From Sanguibacter keddieii (GTDB lineage: Bacteria > Actinomycetota > Actinomycetes > Actinomycetales > Actinomycetaceae): DNA of 64,000 nucleotides. This document shows positions 8,349 through 17,080 of this stretch, piece by piece. A program made the translations under genes and the position numbers. Location: NCBI RefSeq assembly GCF_001064145.1, contig NZ_JVOJ01000010.1:1-64000 (forward strand). Reading direction: 5' to 3'. The notes under the pieces are model-generated. The model had not been told where the DNA came from. It saw only the letters and a program-made list of their open reading frames with translations, and made no database searches. How positions within the stretch are numbered: the first letter of the stretch is position 1; the number at the start of each line of letters is the position of its first letter.

Positions 8349-9026
8349 TCACTCACCCCGCACGAAAAGGTGCGCAGCCAGAGCCATCGGGATCGTCAGG
8401 TACCCACGAACCTCGCCGGCCTCGTCGAGAGAGGCCACGCGCACGACATCGCCGTGCGCCGAGAGCCCCACGCGAGCACCCGGACGCAGGCCCAGCTCAT
8501 CGAAGGAAGCCAGCAGCTCCGCGTCTGCCTGAATCGGCTCGCCGATGCGCGCCAGCGTGAGAGCGCCCGCCTCGAGCGAACGCACCGCCAGCTCGGCGGA
8601 ATGAGTACCCTCCAGCTGCTCACAGCCGGGCATGGGATTGCCGTAGGGATCCACGCAGGTATTGCTGAGCAGCTCCTCCAGGCGCGCCTCAACGGCATCG
8701 CTCATCACGTGTTCCCAGCGGCACGCCTCGTCGTGCACCTGCGCCCATTCCATGCCGATCACGTCGAGGAGGAGGCGCTCCGCCAGGCGATGCTTACGCA
8801 GCACCTCGGTCGCGTGCGCACGGCCGGCCTCAGTCAGCTCAAGGCGGCGATCCCCCATGACATGCAGCAGCCCGTCGCGCTCCATGCGCGCGACCGTCTG
8901 CGAAACCGTCGGGCCGGAGTGCCCCAGGCGGTCGACGATGCGCGCACGCAGTGGGGTGACCCCGTCCTCCTCGAGCTCGAGGATGGTCTTGAGGTACATC
9001 TCGGTGGTGTCGATCAGGTCTGCCAC
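8349..9026 (-). CDS. DtxR/IdeR-family metal-dependent transcriptional regulator
   Basis: The protein aligns from memory with corynebacterial DtxR throughout. It begins VADLIDTTEMYLKTILELEE, has a winged helix with SGPTVSQTVARMERDGLL, continues with the dimer and metal-binding helix region (RKHRLAERLLLDVI, then DEACRWEHVMSD), and ends in a C-terminal SH3-like/FeoA-like domain (residues about 150-225). The cysteine and histidines of the metal sites are present (ACRWEH). It should repress iron or manganese genes when metal-loaded. GTG at 9026 is preferred because AAGGAGG lies five bases upstream; longer ATG starts at 9041 and 9059 lack this. It diverges from serC; no obvious DtxR box was seen nearby. 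Confidence 0.92.
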   Translation of the reverse strand: MADLIDTTEMYLKTILELEEDGVTPLRARIVDRLGHSGPTVSQTVARMERDGLLHVMGDRRLELTEAGRAHATEVLRKHRLAERLLLDVIGMEWAQVHDEACRWEHVMSDAVEARLEELLSNTCVDPYGNPMPGCEQLEGTHSAELAVRSLEAGALTLARIGEPIQADAELLASFDELGLRPGARVGLSAHGDVVRVASLDEAGEVRGYLTIPMALAAHLFVRGE

Positions 9027-9199
9027 GTCGGCCTCCTTCATCAGGCAGGTAATAAACACAGAATAGGGTCACCTTCCTTCTGACAAGCGGAACGACGCGT
9101 TGCTGCGGAAAAACAGGCGCGTCGGCGTGTGCATCCTCACGATAATTCGATTAATGAACGTGATGGAAATACCCAGCTCCAGGAGACTAGGCTGTTGCC

Positions 9200-10327
9200 A
9201 TGGTGGCTTTCCCCAACATCCCCCAGGCCCTCCTCCCCGCTGACGGACGCTTCGGCTGCGGCCCCTCCAAGGTGCGCGCCGCACAGATCGAGGCGCTGTC
9301 CTCTCCGCTCCTCATGGGCACCTCCCACCGCGCCGCGCCCGTGCGAGATGTAGTCGCCTCGCTGAAAGACGGACTACGCGCCCTTCTCGCCGTCCCCGAC
9401 GACTACGAGGTCGTCCTGGGCAACGGCGGCGCCTCCGCATTCTGGGACGTGGCCTGCGCATGCCTCATCTCCTCTCGCGCGGCATTCGGTTCCTGGGGCG
9501 CGTTCGGCGCGAAATTCGCCTCCGAAGCGGCACACGCCCCGCACCTGGAAGCCCCCCTCATCGACGAGGCCGCACACGGTTCTCTCATCACCGTGTCCCC
9601 GCGCGGGACAACAGAAGGCGTCGACGTCTACGCCTACCCCCACAACGAGACCTCCACCGGCGTCGCCTCCCCCGTCTACCGAGTCGAGGCGCCCAGCGCG
9701 CTCACCCTCGTGGACGGCACGTCGATCGCGGGTGCCGCACCCGTCGACCTGCCCCAGGTCGACGCCTACTACTTCTCCCTCCAGAAGGCACTCGGCTCGG
9801 ACGGCGGCCTGTGGGTCGCGATCCTCTCCCCCGCTGCCGTCGAGCGCGCCCGCCGCATCGAGGGCAGCGCCGACGGACGCTGGGTCCCACAGTTCCTCTC
9901 CCTGTCCACAGCCATCGGCAACTCGCGCAAGGACCAAACGCTCAACACTCCCGCGCTCGCAACGATCATCATGGCGGAACGGCAGGTGCGCTGGCTCCTC
10001 GAGCGCGGCGGCATGGAGGCGGTGAGCGCCCACTGCGCCCAGGCCTCGTCCCTCATCTACGACTGGGCCGAAGCCAACCTGGCCGCGCGCCCCTTCGTCG
10101 AGAATCCGACCTGGCGCTCCCCCGTGACCGCCACGATCGAGATCGACGAGGCCGTGAGCGCCTCCGAGCTGGCGGCGCACCTGCGCACCCTCGGGATCGT
10201 CGACATCGGCGCCTACCGCGGGGTGGGCGCCAACCAGCTGCGCATTGGCACGTGGCCGAGCGTGGAGATCGGGGACGTGGAGGCGCTCCTCGCCTGCATC
10301 GACTACTGCCTGGAGCGCGTGCTCTAG
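9200..10327 (+). CDS. serC: Phosphoserine aminotransferase (actinobacterial type)
   Basis: The 375-aa protein is a fold-type I PLP enzyme that transaminates 3-phosphohydroxypyruvate with glutamate in serine synthesis. It opens with IPQALLPADGRFGCGPSKVR, as in mycobacterial SerC, and has MGTSHRAAPVRDVV, then LGNGGASAFWD. The PLP-binding lysine is the one in SLQKALGSDGGLW, around residue 199, and RIGTW near the C-terminus is part of the active-site end. The length matches the actinobacterial family. No serA or serB is nearby; the gene stands alone, divergent from the DtxR-type regulator and convergent with the MFS gene. Confidence 0.95.
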   Translation: MVAFPNIPQALLPADGRFGCGPSKVRAAQIEALSSPLLMGTSHRAAPVRDVVASLKDGLRALLAVPDDYEVVLGNGGASAFWDVACACLISSRAAFGSWGAFGAKFASEAAHAPHLEAPLIDEAAHGSLITVSPRGTTEGVDVYAYPHNETSTGVASPVYRVEAPSALTLVDGTSIAGAAPVDLPQVDAYYFSLQKALGSDGGLWVAILSPAAVERARRIEGSADGRWVPQFLSLSTAIGNSRKDQTLNTPALATIIMAERQVRWLLERGGMEAVSAHCAQASSLIYDWAEANLAARPFVENPTWRSPVTATIEIDEAVSASELAAHLRTLGIVDIGAYRGVGANQLRIGTWPSVEIGDVEALLACIDYCLERVL

Positions 10328-10345
10328 CTCCTCGCCGGATGCCGA

Positions 10346-11635
10346 TCAGAGCGGGTCGACGGAACGGCGCGGCGCATCCACGGAGGAATCCGCCTCGATG
10401 CCCAGCCACGGGAAGGAGTGGCGGCGCACAACGCGTCCCTTCCAGTGGATCATCGCCCACGCCCCGCAGATGAACGCGATGCCGAGGGAGGCGATACCGC
10501 CGACCAGGATCGACCAGCGCGCCCCAAACATCGTCCCCACCCAGCCGACGAGCGGCGAGCCGATCGGCGTCGCACCCAGGAAAACAAGCGAATACAGGGC
10601 CATGACGCGGCCACGCTTATCGGGATCGGTGCGCGTCTGCACGAGGGCGTTCGCACTCGTATTCATCGTCAGCATGCCGAAACCCGTGGGGATCGACAGG
10701 AGGGCAAACCACCAGTAGGAGGGTGACAGAGCCAGGAGGATCTCGGCGGTCCCGTAGAAGGCAGCACCCATGAGAATCGTGCGCAGGCGAGGAGCGCGGC
10801 GCGCGGCTCCCGTGGATCCGAGAATCGAACCGAAGGCCATGAACGTGGAGAGGATGCCGAAGGAGCCGGCGGCCTTTCCGAAGACCGTCGTCGCCATGAG
10901 CGCGCTCGTCATCTGGAAGTTCATGCCCAGGGCACTGACGACGAAGATCAGCGCCAGGATGATACGGATGTCGGTGCGGCTACGTACGTACACCACGGAC
11001 TCGCGCAGCTGGCCGCGGGCGCGCGGGACCAGGGTGCGCGGATACAGTCTGTCGCCTCGCATGAGAGCCAGCGCGATGACGGGAGCCATGAACATGACCG
11101 CATCGATCACAAAGACCGGGCCGATCCCCCACCAGTCGATGAACAAACCCGCGGAGGCTGGGCCGATCAGGCGCGCAGTATGGAAGGCGGTGGCATTCAG
11201 GGCCACGGCGTTCGCCATCTTCTCGTGGGGCACGAGCTCTCCCACAAAGGCCTGGCGCGCCGGGGTATCGACGGCGGAGATCGTGCCCGAGATAAACGCC
11301 AGGATGTACTGGTGCCAGAGCTCGCCCGTACCCGTCAGAACCACGATGCCGATGATGAGGGAGACGAGGCCGACCCCCGTCTGCGTGCACTGCAGGAGAC
11401 GGCGCCCGGGGATGCGATCCGCGAGGACCCCCGCCCACGCGGAGAACAGGATAATGGGAAGAAACTGGAGCGCCGTCACGAGGCCAACCTGCGACGCGTC
11501 GTGATCGGTGAGGACCGTCAGGACATACCAGTCCTGGGCGACGCGCTGAAGCCACACACCCGTCGACGCAATCAGAGAGGCGACGAACCAGTACCGGTAG
11601 TTCACATAGCGCATGGATGCAAACGTTGCCGACAT
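10346..11635 (-). CDS. MFS transporter, EntS/DUF894-like exporter
   Basis: The 429-aa protein has about twelve hydrophobic segments and the look of the MFS_3 group (EntS-like exporters). It has YWFVASLIASTGVWLQRVAQDW near the N-terminus, the motif A-like loop ADRIPGRRLLQ between helices 2 and 3, and DTPARQAFVGELVP near residue 110, which is typical of this group. ATG at 11635 is chosen because GGGAGGATC lies just upstream; an in-frame start at 11710 is possible but adds a poorly conserved extension. Related proteins export siderophores or drugs, but no siderophore genes are nearby, so the substrate is unknown. Confidence 0.88.
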   Translation of the reverse strand: MSATFASMRYVNYRYWFVASLIASTGVWLQRVAQDWYVLTVLTDHDASQVGLVTALQFLPIILFSAWAGVLADRIPGRRLLQCTQTGVGLVSLIIGIVVLTGTGELWHQYILAFISGTISAVDTPARQAFVGELVPHEKMANAVALNATAFHTARLIGPASAGLFIDWWGIGPVFVIDAVMFMAPVIALALMRGDRLYPRTLVPRARGQLRESVVYVRSRTDIRIILALIFVVSALGMNFQMTSALMATTVFGKAAGSFGILSTFMAFGSILGSTGAARRAPRLRTILMGAAFYGTAEILLALSPSYWWFALLSIPTGFGMLTMNTSANALVQTRTDPDKRGRVMALYSLVFLGATPIGSPLVGWVGTMFGARWSILVGGIASLGIAFICGAWAMIHWKGRVVRRHSFPWLGIEADSSVDAPRRSVDPL

Positions 11636-11725
11636 GCTGATCCTCCCTCTCTCACTCCACGCACCGAACGAGGCCGGGGCTGGCGGCACCAACCGCCCCC
11701 ATCGGTGCATCTTCCCAGGATACGA

Positions 11726-11758
11726 CCGCCCCGCCGGAGAAAGACTCCGGCGGGGCGG
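11726..11758 (-). terminator. Hairpin terminator after NCS2 permease
   Basis: A perfect 14-bp stem (ccgccccgccggag and complement) with a five-base loop lies 22 bp beyond the stop at 11781. The arms are GC-rich and no T tract follows. Confidence 0.75.
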
Positions 11759-11780
11759 AAAGGGCGTGAAGCGTGACGAA

Positions 11781-13232
11781 TCAGCCGACGCCGAGGAGAC
11801 GCTGGATCGGGCCCATCAGGAAGTAGATGATGAACAGGCCGGCGACCACCCACATGAGCGGGTGCACCTTGGCGGCCTTGCCCTTGACGAGCTGGATGAC
11901 CGCGTAGGTCACGAAGCCCACGCCAATGCCGACGGACACGGAGTAACCGAAGGGCATGAAGGCGATCGTCATGAAGGCGGGGATCGCAACTTCCTTGGAA
12001 TCCCAGTCGATGCCGGTCACCTGGGTCATCATGAGGAAGCCGACGAACACGAGGGCCGTGGAGGCGGCCTCGGTCGGGACCAGCTCGACGAGGGGCGCCA
12101 GGAAGGTCGACAGCAGGAACAAGATGCCGGTGACCACGGAGGCCAGGCCCGTGCGGGCACCCTCGGCGACGCCCGAGGCGGACTCGACGTAGGAGGTGTT
12201 CGAGGAGACGCCGCCGACGCCGCCGGCCACCGCGGCCAGGGAGTCGATGATCAGGATCTGGCGGGTCTTGGGCGGGTTGCCGTCCTTGTCGAGCAGGTTA
12301 CCCTCGGCACCAACAGCCACCATGGTGCCCATCGTGTCGAAGAAGTCGGCGAGCATGAGCGAAAAGACCAGCAGGATCACGGAAACGACGCCGAGCTTGC
12401 CGAAGCCGCCGAAGAAGTCCACCTTGCCGAGCGTATCGAAGACGGGAACGGCGATCGGGGAACCCTTGAGCTCGGGGACGGTCTGACCCCAGCCGGTCGG
12501 GTTGGTCTTGGAGATGCGATCGATGTGGGCGAAGGCCTGAACGATGACGGCGAGGATCGTGGAGGCGATGATCGAGATCAGGACCGCGCCCTTCACCTTA
12601 CGCACGTAGAGGATCATCATGAGGAACAGGCCGAACACGAAGACGAGGGCCGGCCAGCCATCGAGCGAGCCCGAGATGCCGAACTGGACGGGGGTCGCGC
12701 CGGCGCGCACGATGCCCGCGTTCACGAGGCCGATGAGGGCGACGAAGAGGCCCAGGCCCACCGTGATGGCGGTCTTCAGGGCGGCGGGGACAGCACGGAA
12801 AACGGCCTCACGGAAGCCCGTGAGGACGAGTAGGAAGATCAGGATGCCTTCCCAGGCGATGATGCCCATGGCCTCGCCGTAGCTGAGGCCGGCACCGAGG
12901 ACGAGCGTGAAGGCGACGACCGCGTTGAGGCCAAGGCCTGCGGCGAGCGCCAGCGGGTAGTTCGCGACAACACCCATGAGGATCGTCATGATGCCCGCGA
13001 CGAGCGCGGTGCCGGCTGCGATTCCCTGGGTCGTGATGGAGCCGTCTTCGGGAACGGCATTGCCGAGGATCGCCGGGTTGACGACCAGGATGTAAGCCAT
13101 CGCGAAGAAGGTGACAATTCCACCGCGGATTTCGTGACTGATAGTCGAGCCGCGCTTGGAGATCTGGAAGAACGAATCAAGTGACTGTGCGAAGCCGCCG
13201 CGGGATGGGGCGGTTTTTTCTTGTGTGTTCAC
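11781..13232 (-). CDS. NCS2-family purine (xanthine/hypoxanthine/adenine-guanine, AzgA-like) permease
   Basis: The protein (483 aa from GTG at 13232) is a multi-span inner-membrane nucleobase-proton symporter of the AzgA branch. It shows LDSFFQISKRGSTISHEIRGG followed by VTFFAMAYILVVNPAILG, the hallmark N-terminus of this branch. Later it has AAGLGLNAVVAFTLV, then DFFDTMGTMVAVG (the family's D-x-x-D/T-x-GT signature) and SSNTSYVESASGVAEGARTG near the substrate-binding helices. GTG at 13232 matches the usual length of N-terminal extension; an ATG at 13280 would add 16 residues. The guanine/hypoxanthine/adenine specificity is a family-level guess. The gene is flanked by terminators and is probably monocistronic. 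Confidence 0.9.
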   Translation of the reverse strand: MNTQEKTAPSRGGFAQSLDSFFQISKRGSTISHEIRGGIVTFFAMAYILVVNPAILGNAVPEDGSITTQGIAAGTALVAGIMTILMGVVANYPLALAAGLGLNAVVAFTLVLGAGLSYGEAMGIIAWEGILIFLLVLTGFREAVFRAVPAALKTAITVGLGLFVALIGLVNAGIVRAGATPVQFGISGSLDGWPALVFVFGLFLMMILYVRKVKGAVLISIIASTILAVIVQAFAHIDRISKTNPTGWGQTVPELKGSPIAVPVFDTLGKVDFFGGFGKLGVVSVILLVFSLMLADFFDTMGTMVAVGAEGNLLDKDGNPPKTRQILIIDSLAAVAGGVGGVSSNTSYVESASGVAEGARTGLASVVTGILFLLSTFLAPLVELVPTEAASTALVFVGFLMMTQVTGIDWDSKEVAIPAFMTIAFMPFGYSVSVGIGVGFVTYAVIQLVKGKAAKVHPLMWVVAGLFIIYFLMGPIQRLLGVG

Positions 13233-13294
13233 CGGATAATCGTGCCTGCTCAGCCGCCCGCACGCAAACAAACTCGCCATGTGCCCACTTGCTG

Positions 13295-13329
13295 AGAAAG
13301 CACCCGGGACTCAATCCCGAGTGCTTTCT
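13295..13329 (-). terminator. Hairpin terminator after DUF3027 gene
   Basis: A stem agaaagcac..gtgctttct with inner cgggat pairing encloses a short loop, 25 bp past the stop at 13354. The minus strand leaves the stem through AGCAAG. Confidence 0.75.
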
Positions 13330-13353
13330 GTCAGTTCATAGCGGAAGGAAACG

Positions 13354-14208
13354 TCAGTCTTCCTGTTCCTCGCCCGTCGGAGCGTCGGCCTCGTCGGACG
13401 TCACTTCGTCGACCGTGGCCTCGTCCTTGCGCGCCTCGTCCGATGCGCGCGGCATCGGCTCGGCGTCGAGAGCACTCTCGTTCACGCGCGAGGCACGCAC
13501 GGGCCACGCGGTACCGTTCTTGGGGACGTCGGTCTCCGAGTGGGAGCCGCACGTGTGATCCAGAGAGACCACGGCACCATCGTCGGTCGCCCACTCGTTC
13601 GCACACACGCCAAACATCGTGCGCATGCCGCCGCTCATCTTCATGAGGAAACCACACGACGAGCAGGTGTTACGCGGGCGGCGACCGGACTTGGGCCCAC
13701 GGTCGGACTCGTACCACCGCTTGGCCGCCTGATCGATACCCTCCTGCGACAACACGCGCGGGCGCCCCAGGCCGAGCTCTCGCACGACTGGCAGATCGGG
13801 ATCTTCACTCGTGTCCTCAAAGCCCTGCTCGAGGCGCTCATCGTCCCCCTTGTAGGGCAGGACGTCGTCACGAGAAATATCCGAGGGACGCAGACGATCT
13901 TCCCACGGCACCCACTCCGGGGCCAACAGCGCACCCTCGCGGGGAGTCATGTCGACCTCACAGACAGTGGCGACGCGCCCGCGCGGCACGCGGGCGACGG
14001 TCACCGCCCAGCACCAGCCCACGTAGCCCGCGTCGGTCGACGCAAAGTAGTGGGTAGCCAGACGCTCCGACACCATCTCGAATCCGACGTGCTCGCCGAC
14101 GGGACGGGGGTGCGCGACGGCCTCGGCACCGGCGCGCGCGACGTCGACGGCGGCCTCGAGGACGGCGTCCTTCTTCACTGCCCGCAGGCGGGCACTAGTC
14201 TTAGGCAT
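13354..14208 (-). CDS. DUF3027 protein with C-terminal zinc-ribbon-like motif
   Basis: The 284-aa protein matches the actinobacterial DUF3027 family from memory. A central region contains HYFASTDAGYVGWCWAVTVARVPR and VCEVDMTPREGALLAPEWVPWEDRLRP, both typical. The C-terminal part has CSSCGFLMKMSG, then CANEWATDDG and DHTCGSHSE, a four-cysteine/histidine arrangement likely to bind zinc, followed by an acidic tail. No biochemical role is established for the family. ATG at 14208 overlaps the stop of the cold-shock-domain gene by 8 bp, so the two are translationally coupled. The pairing with a cold-shock protein suggests a link to RNA or translation, which is inference. Confidence 0.88.
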   Translation of the reverse strand: MPKTSARLRAVKKDAVLEAAVDVARAGAEAVAHPRPVGEHVGFEMVSERLATHYFASTDAGYVGWCWAVTVARVPRGRVATVCEVDMTPREGALLAPEWVPWEDRLRPSDISRDDVLPYKGDDERLEQGFEDTSEDPDLPVVRELGLGRPRVLSQEGIDQAAKRWYESDRGPKSGRRPRNTCSSCGFLMKMSGGMRTMFGVCANEWATDDGAVVSLDHTCGSHSETDVPKNGTAWPVRASRVNESALDAEPMPRASDEARKDEATVDEVTSDEADAPTGEEQED

Positions 14209-14578
14209 CAAATTCCTCTGCGACGGCGCGCAGCACCTTCGCGATCTTGGTCGCATTGTCCGGGTAGGAACCGCGGCGCAGCGCGGCGCTCGAGGAGTCG
14301 AGGAGCTTAATCAGGTCCTCGACGACGGGCACCATCGCCTGCGGCTTGCGGCGCTTGGCTCGGGCAACGGAAGCTGTCTCCTTCAGGAAACGCACGCGCA
14401 GAGCCTGCGGTCCCTTTCGCCCGTCCGCCACCGAATACTCCACGCGAGCACCCACTCGCGGGTTGGAATGGTCGGCCGGCAGCGCGGACGAGTGGAGGAA
14501 GACGTCAGCGCCGTCATCTCCCGCAATGAAGCCAAAACCGCGATCTGCGTCGAAGAACCTCACTTTACCGGTGGGCAT
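14201..14578 (-). CDS. Cold-shock-domain protein with C-terminal extension
   Basis: The 125-aa protein starts with a cold-shock domain (residues 1-65) carrying both RNA-binding motifs: RNP1 GFGFIAG and RNP2 VFLHSSAL. It begins MPTGKVRFFDADRG, the standard CSD opening. A further 60 residues form a basic linker (RAKRRKP) and a helical tail absent from small Csp proteins. Nucleic-acid chaperone activity in the cytoplasm is expected. It starts with ATG at 14578 and heads an operon with the DUF3027 gene. Confidence 0.93.
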   Translation of the reverse strand: MPTGKVRFFDADRGFGFIAGDDGADVFLHSSALPADHSNPRVGARVEYSVADGRKGPQALRVRFLKETASVARAKRRKPQAMVPVVEDLIKLLDSSSAALRRGSYPDNATKIAKVLRAVAEEFDA

Positions 14579-14782
14579 GGTCCCCTCCTTCTCTCAATAG
14601 TCTGAATGCCCCTATGGGCTCTCCCTATCATAGGGCGCTCGCCTCCCACGCGCGGCAGACGAGCCGACGCCTGTAGCGAACAGCACCGCTGCCCGCATTT
14701 CTCCGCCCTCGTCACGTAGACTGACCCCACGGAAACTATCACCGACGCCGCGTGCATCACACGCTAGACGCATACGGCGCGC

Positions 14783-14808
14783 ATGGTGTATGTTGACCTG
14801 TTCGCCAC
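14783..14808 (+). repeat. Leader block shared by first and third TPM genes (copy 1)
   Basis: These 26 bases, starting atggtgtatg and ending ttcgccac, match 19114-19139 at 24 positions. The block lies just before the Shine-Dalgarno of the first TPM gene. It includes tgTATGTT, which could be an extended -10 promoter element. Confidence 0.7.
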
Positions 14809-14824
14809 ATCACAGGAGGCCCCC

Positions 14825-16864
14825 GTGACACGAATCCGCCGTTTCAGCCTCATCGCTGTTCTGACAGCGATACTGCTTGCGCTGGGCCTTCCCGCGCTCG
14901 CAGCGTCGCCTATGTCCATCAGCGATTCGGTCACCGATCCCGACGGATGGCTCTCCAGCGCCGACCGTTCCACGATCGAGTCCGCAACGAGCAGGGCAGC
15001 TTCCTCGGGCAAACCCGTCAAGGTTGTCCTGGTCGCCGACTTCTCGGGCACGGACGCAGAGACGTGGTGCAACCAGATCCTCGACCGCTCCTCCCTGACC
15101 AACGGCACCGTCGTCTACGTCATCGCGTACGACCAGCGCCGCAACGCAGCCTGCGTCGACAACGGACCACCTAGCGCCTCTCTCCAGCGCGCCGTGCGCG
15201 CCTCCGAGGCCCAGATGACGCCCAATCCTCTGACGTCTTCCGCCGTCGCCAACGGGGTCAACGCATTCGTCAACACCCTCGTGAGCGGCACGTCCAACTC
15301 GGGTTCCAGTTCCACGAACCCGAGTTACTCGAGCAACCCCGGCGCGACCGACGACGACGTCCGCTCACTTTTCGGCATAATCGTCATGTTCCTGCTGCTC
15401 GTAGGTGGCGTCATTGCCATCGCCATCGGAGTTGCACGCTCGTCGCGTCGCAACAGGCTCGCCGCCCAGCAGGCCGCACAGGTCGATGCCGAGAGCGCGG
15501 CGCACGCCGCCCAGGAAGCAAACCGGCAGCTCCTGTCGGCAGACGAGCAGGTGCGCACCGCGACGGACGAACTCAACTACGCGCGCGCGCAGTTCGGCTT
15601 GAACTCCACGGACGAATTCGCCCGCGCCATCGAAGCAGGCAAGGCGGCGGTCTCGCGCGGCTTTAGCGCCCAGGCGCAGATGAACTCCGCGACCGCCCCA
15701 GCAGAGCAGCTCCGCCTGGCCACCGCGATCATGCGGGATCTGGGCGCCAACATGAACACGCTCAGCACCATCCAGGCGTCGTTCGCTACCAAGCGTGCTG
15801 AGCAGGCCTCGCTCCCCGAGCGAATCGCCGAGGCCCGCGAACGCCTCGCGGAGGAGCTGACGGATCTGGAGCGCGCAAAGTCCGAGCTGACCAGCATTTC
15901 GACGCTCTACCCTGCGCAGATGCTCGCTTCCCTCCAGGACAACCCCGAGCAGGCTGAGGCGCTCCTCACCTCGGCGCGCAGCGCCCTCGACACCGCGGAG
16001 GCCTCCGCCCCCACCGACCGAGCGCACGCTGCGAGCGCCCTCGACACCGCCCTGCGCGCCCTGACGATGGCCAACCACCAGACCGACGCGATCTTCTCGG
16101 CAAAGTCCGACCTGGACGCGATCCGCGATCGCCTCGTTGCGGCGATCAGCTCGATTTCCTCGGACATCACCGACGTCAACGAACTGAATACGGATCCGGC
16201 GGTGTTCAACCCGCTGGTGGCCGACGCTCACGCGGCCATTGCCGAGGCCCAGGCGGCCCTGGCGAATACGGGCGATCCGCTCGCAGCCCTTGAGCACCTG
16301 CGCATGTCCGAGGCCACCCTGGACGCGGCACTCGAGCCGCTGCGTACCAAGGAGGAGGCCTACGAAAAGGCTCGCACGGCCGCCGAGGCGCAGATTTCGC
16401 TCGCTGATTCCGCCGTCTCCCAGGCCGAGCGCTACGTGCAGGGCCGACGTGGAGCCATCGATCTGGAGCTGCGTTCAACCCTCAACAACGCCGAGACCGC
16501 CCTGAGCACCGCCCGCCGGTCGCTTGAGGACGATCCCGAGGCCGCGTCGACGCACGCAATGAACGCACGCGCCCTCGCCGATAGCGTCATGGCGACCCCC
16601 GTCCAAAACTTCGGAGGCTCGTGGGGGCAGCCCACCACGGGCAACGGGTCCTACACGGGATCGTCCCTGGGTGACTTCCTCCTGTGGTCGACGCTGTTCT
16701 CGAATTCCGGTTCGCGCCACCGAGACGACTTCGATCCCTTCTACAGCGGCTCCAGCTCGTCCGGATCCGGCTGGTCCTTCGCATCCGGAGGCGGCTCCGA
16801 CTGGGGCTCGGGCGGCTCCGACTGGGGCTCGGGCGGACGGTCCTCGGCCTCCGGTAGCTTCTGA
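14825..16864 (+). CDS. TPM-domain membrane protein 1, with coiled coil and Gly/Ser-rich tail
   Basis: The 679-aa protein has a signal peptide (about 1-27, ending LAASP), then a TPM (TLP18.3/Psb32/MOLO-1) domain at about 30-155 with SDSVTDPDGWLSS, VLVADFSG and YVIAYDQRRNAAC. A Ser/Asn linker and one membrane helix follow (about 185-205, IIVMFLLLVGGVIAIAIGV). Then comes about 400 residues of Ala/Glu-rich helix, probably coiled coil, and a Gly/Ser/Trp-rich tail (GSGGSDWG repeats). GTG at 14825 is chosen because AGGAGG lies five bases before it; the TPM domain is then outside the cell and the coiled coil inside. It is the first of three paralogues preceding pspA. Confidence 0.85.
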   Translation: MTRIRRFSLIAVLTAILLALGLPALAASPMSISDSVTDPDGWLSSADRSTIESATSRAASSGKPVKVVLVADFSGTDAETWCNQILDRSSLTNGTVVYVIAYDQRRNAACVDNGPPSASLQRAVRASEAQMTPNPLTSSAVANGVNAFVNTLVSGTSNSGSSSTNPSYSSNPGATDDDVRSLFGIIVMFLLLVGGVIAIAIGVARSSRRNRLAAQQAAQVDAESAAHAAQEANRQLLSADEQVRTATDELNYARAQFGLNSTDEFARAIEAGKAAVSRGFSAQAQMNSATAPAEQLRLATAIMRDLGANMNTLSTIQASFATKRAEQASLPERIAEARERLAEELTDLERAKSELTSISTLYPAQMLASLQDNPEQAEALLTSARSALDTAEASAPTDRAHAASALDTALRALTMANHQTDAIFSAKSDLDAIRDRLVAAISSISSDITDVNELNTDPAVFNPLVADAHAAIAEAQAALANTGDPLAALEHLRMSEATLDAALEPLRTKEEAYEKARTAAEAQISLADSAVSQAERYVQGRRGAIDLELRSTLNNAETALSTARRSLEDDPEAASTHAMNARALADSVMATPVQNFGGSWGQPTTGNGSYTGSSLGDFLLWSTLFSNSGSRHRDDFDPFYSGSSSSGSGWSFASGGGSDWGSGGSDWGSGGRSSASGSF

Positions 16865-16879
16865 GGTCTTGCCCCTCCC

Positions 16880-16915
16880 GTGAGGCCCGCAACAATCATT
16901 ACTTGCGGGCCTCAC
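16880..16915 (+). terminator. Hairpin terminator after first TPM gene
   Basis: A perfect 13-bp stem (gtgaggcccgcaa / ttgcgggcctcac) with a ten-base loop lies 15 bp past the stop at 16864, so the second TPM gene probably has its own promoter in the 165 bp that remain. Confidence 0.8.
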
Positions 16916-17080
16916 GCTGCCGCCGGGGTCTTCGAAAACGTAAGCGAGGCCGTCGCAGCTCGGCATATTTCCTCGTAAACTAAGAACGATCGCAAGCGGC
17001 ACCGCGCCATACAATGCACTGTCGGCGCTTTCGAGCCACACAGCAGAGGTTTATCGCTTCATCGACGAGCAGGAGGCACC

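Noticed and set aside
9060-9199. DtxR-box between dtxR-type gene and serC
   Set aside because: No 19-bp palindrome resembling the known iron box could be found by eye.
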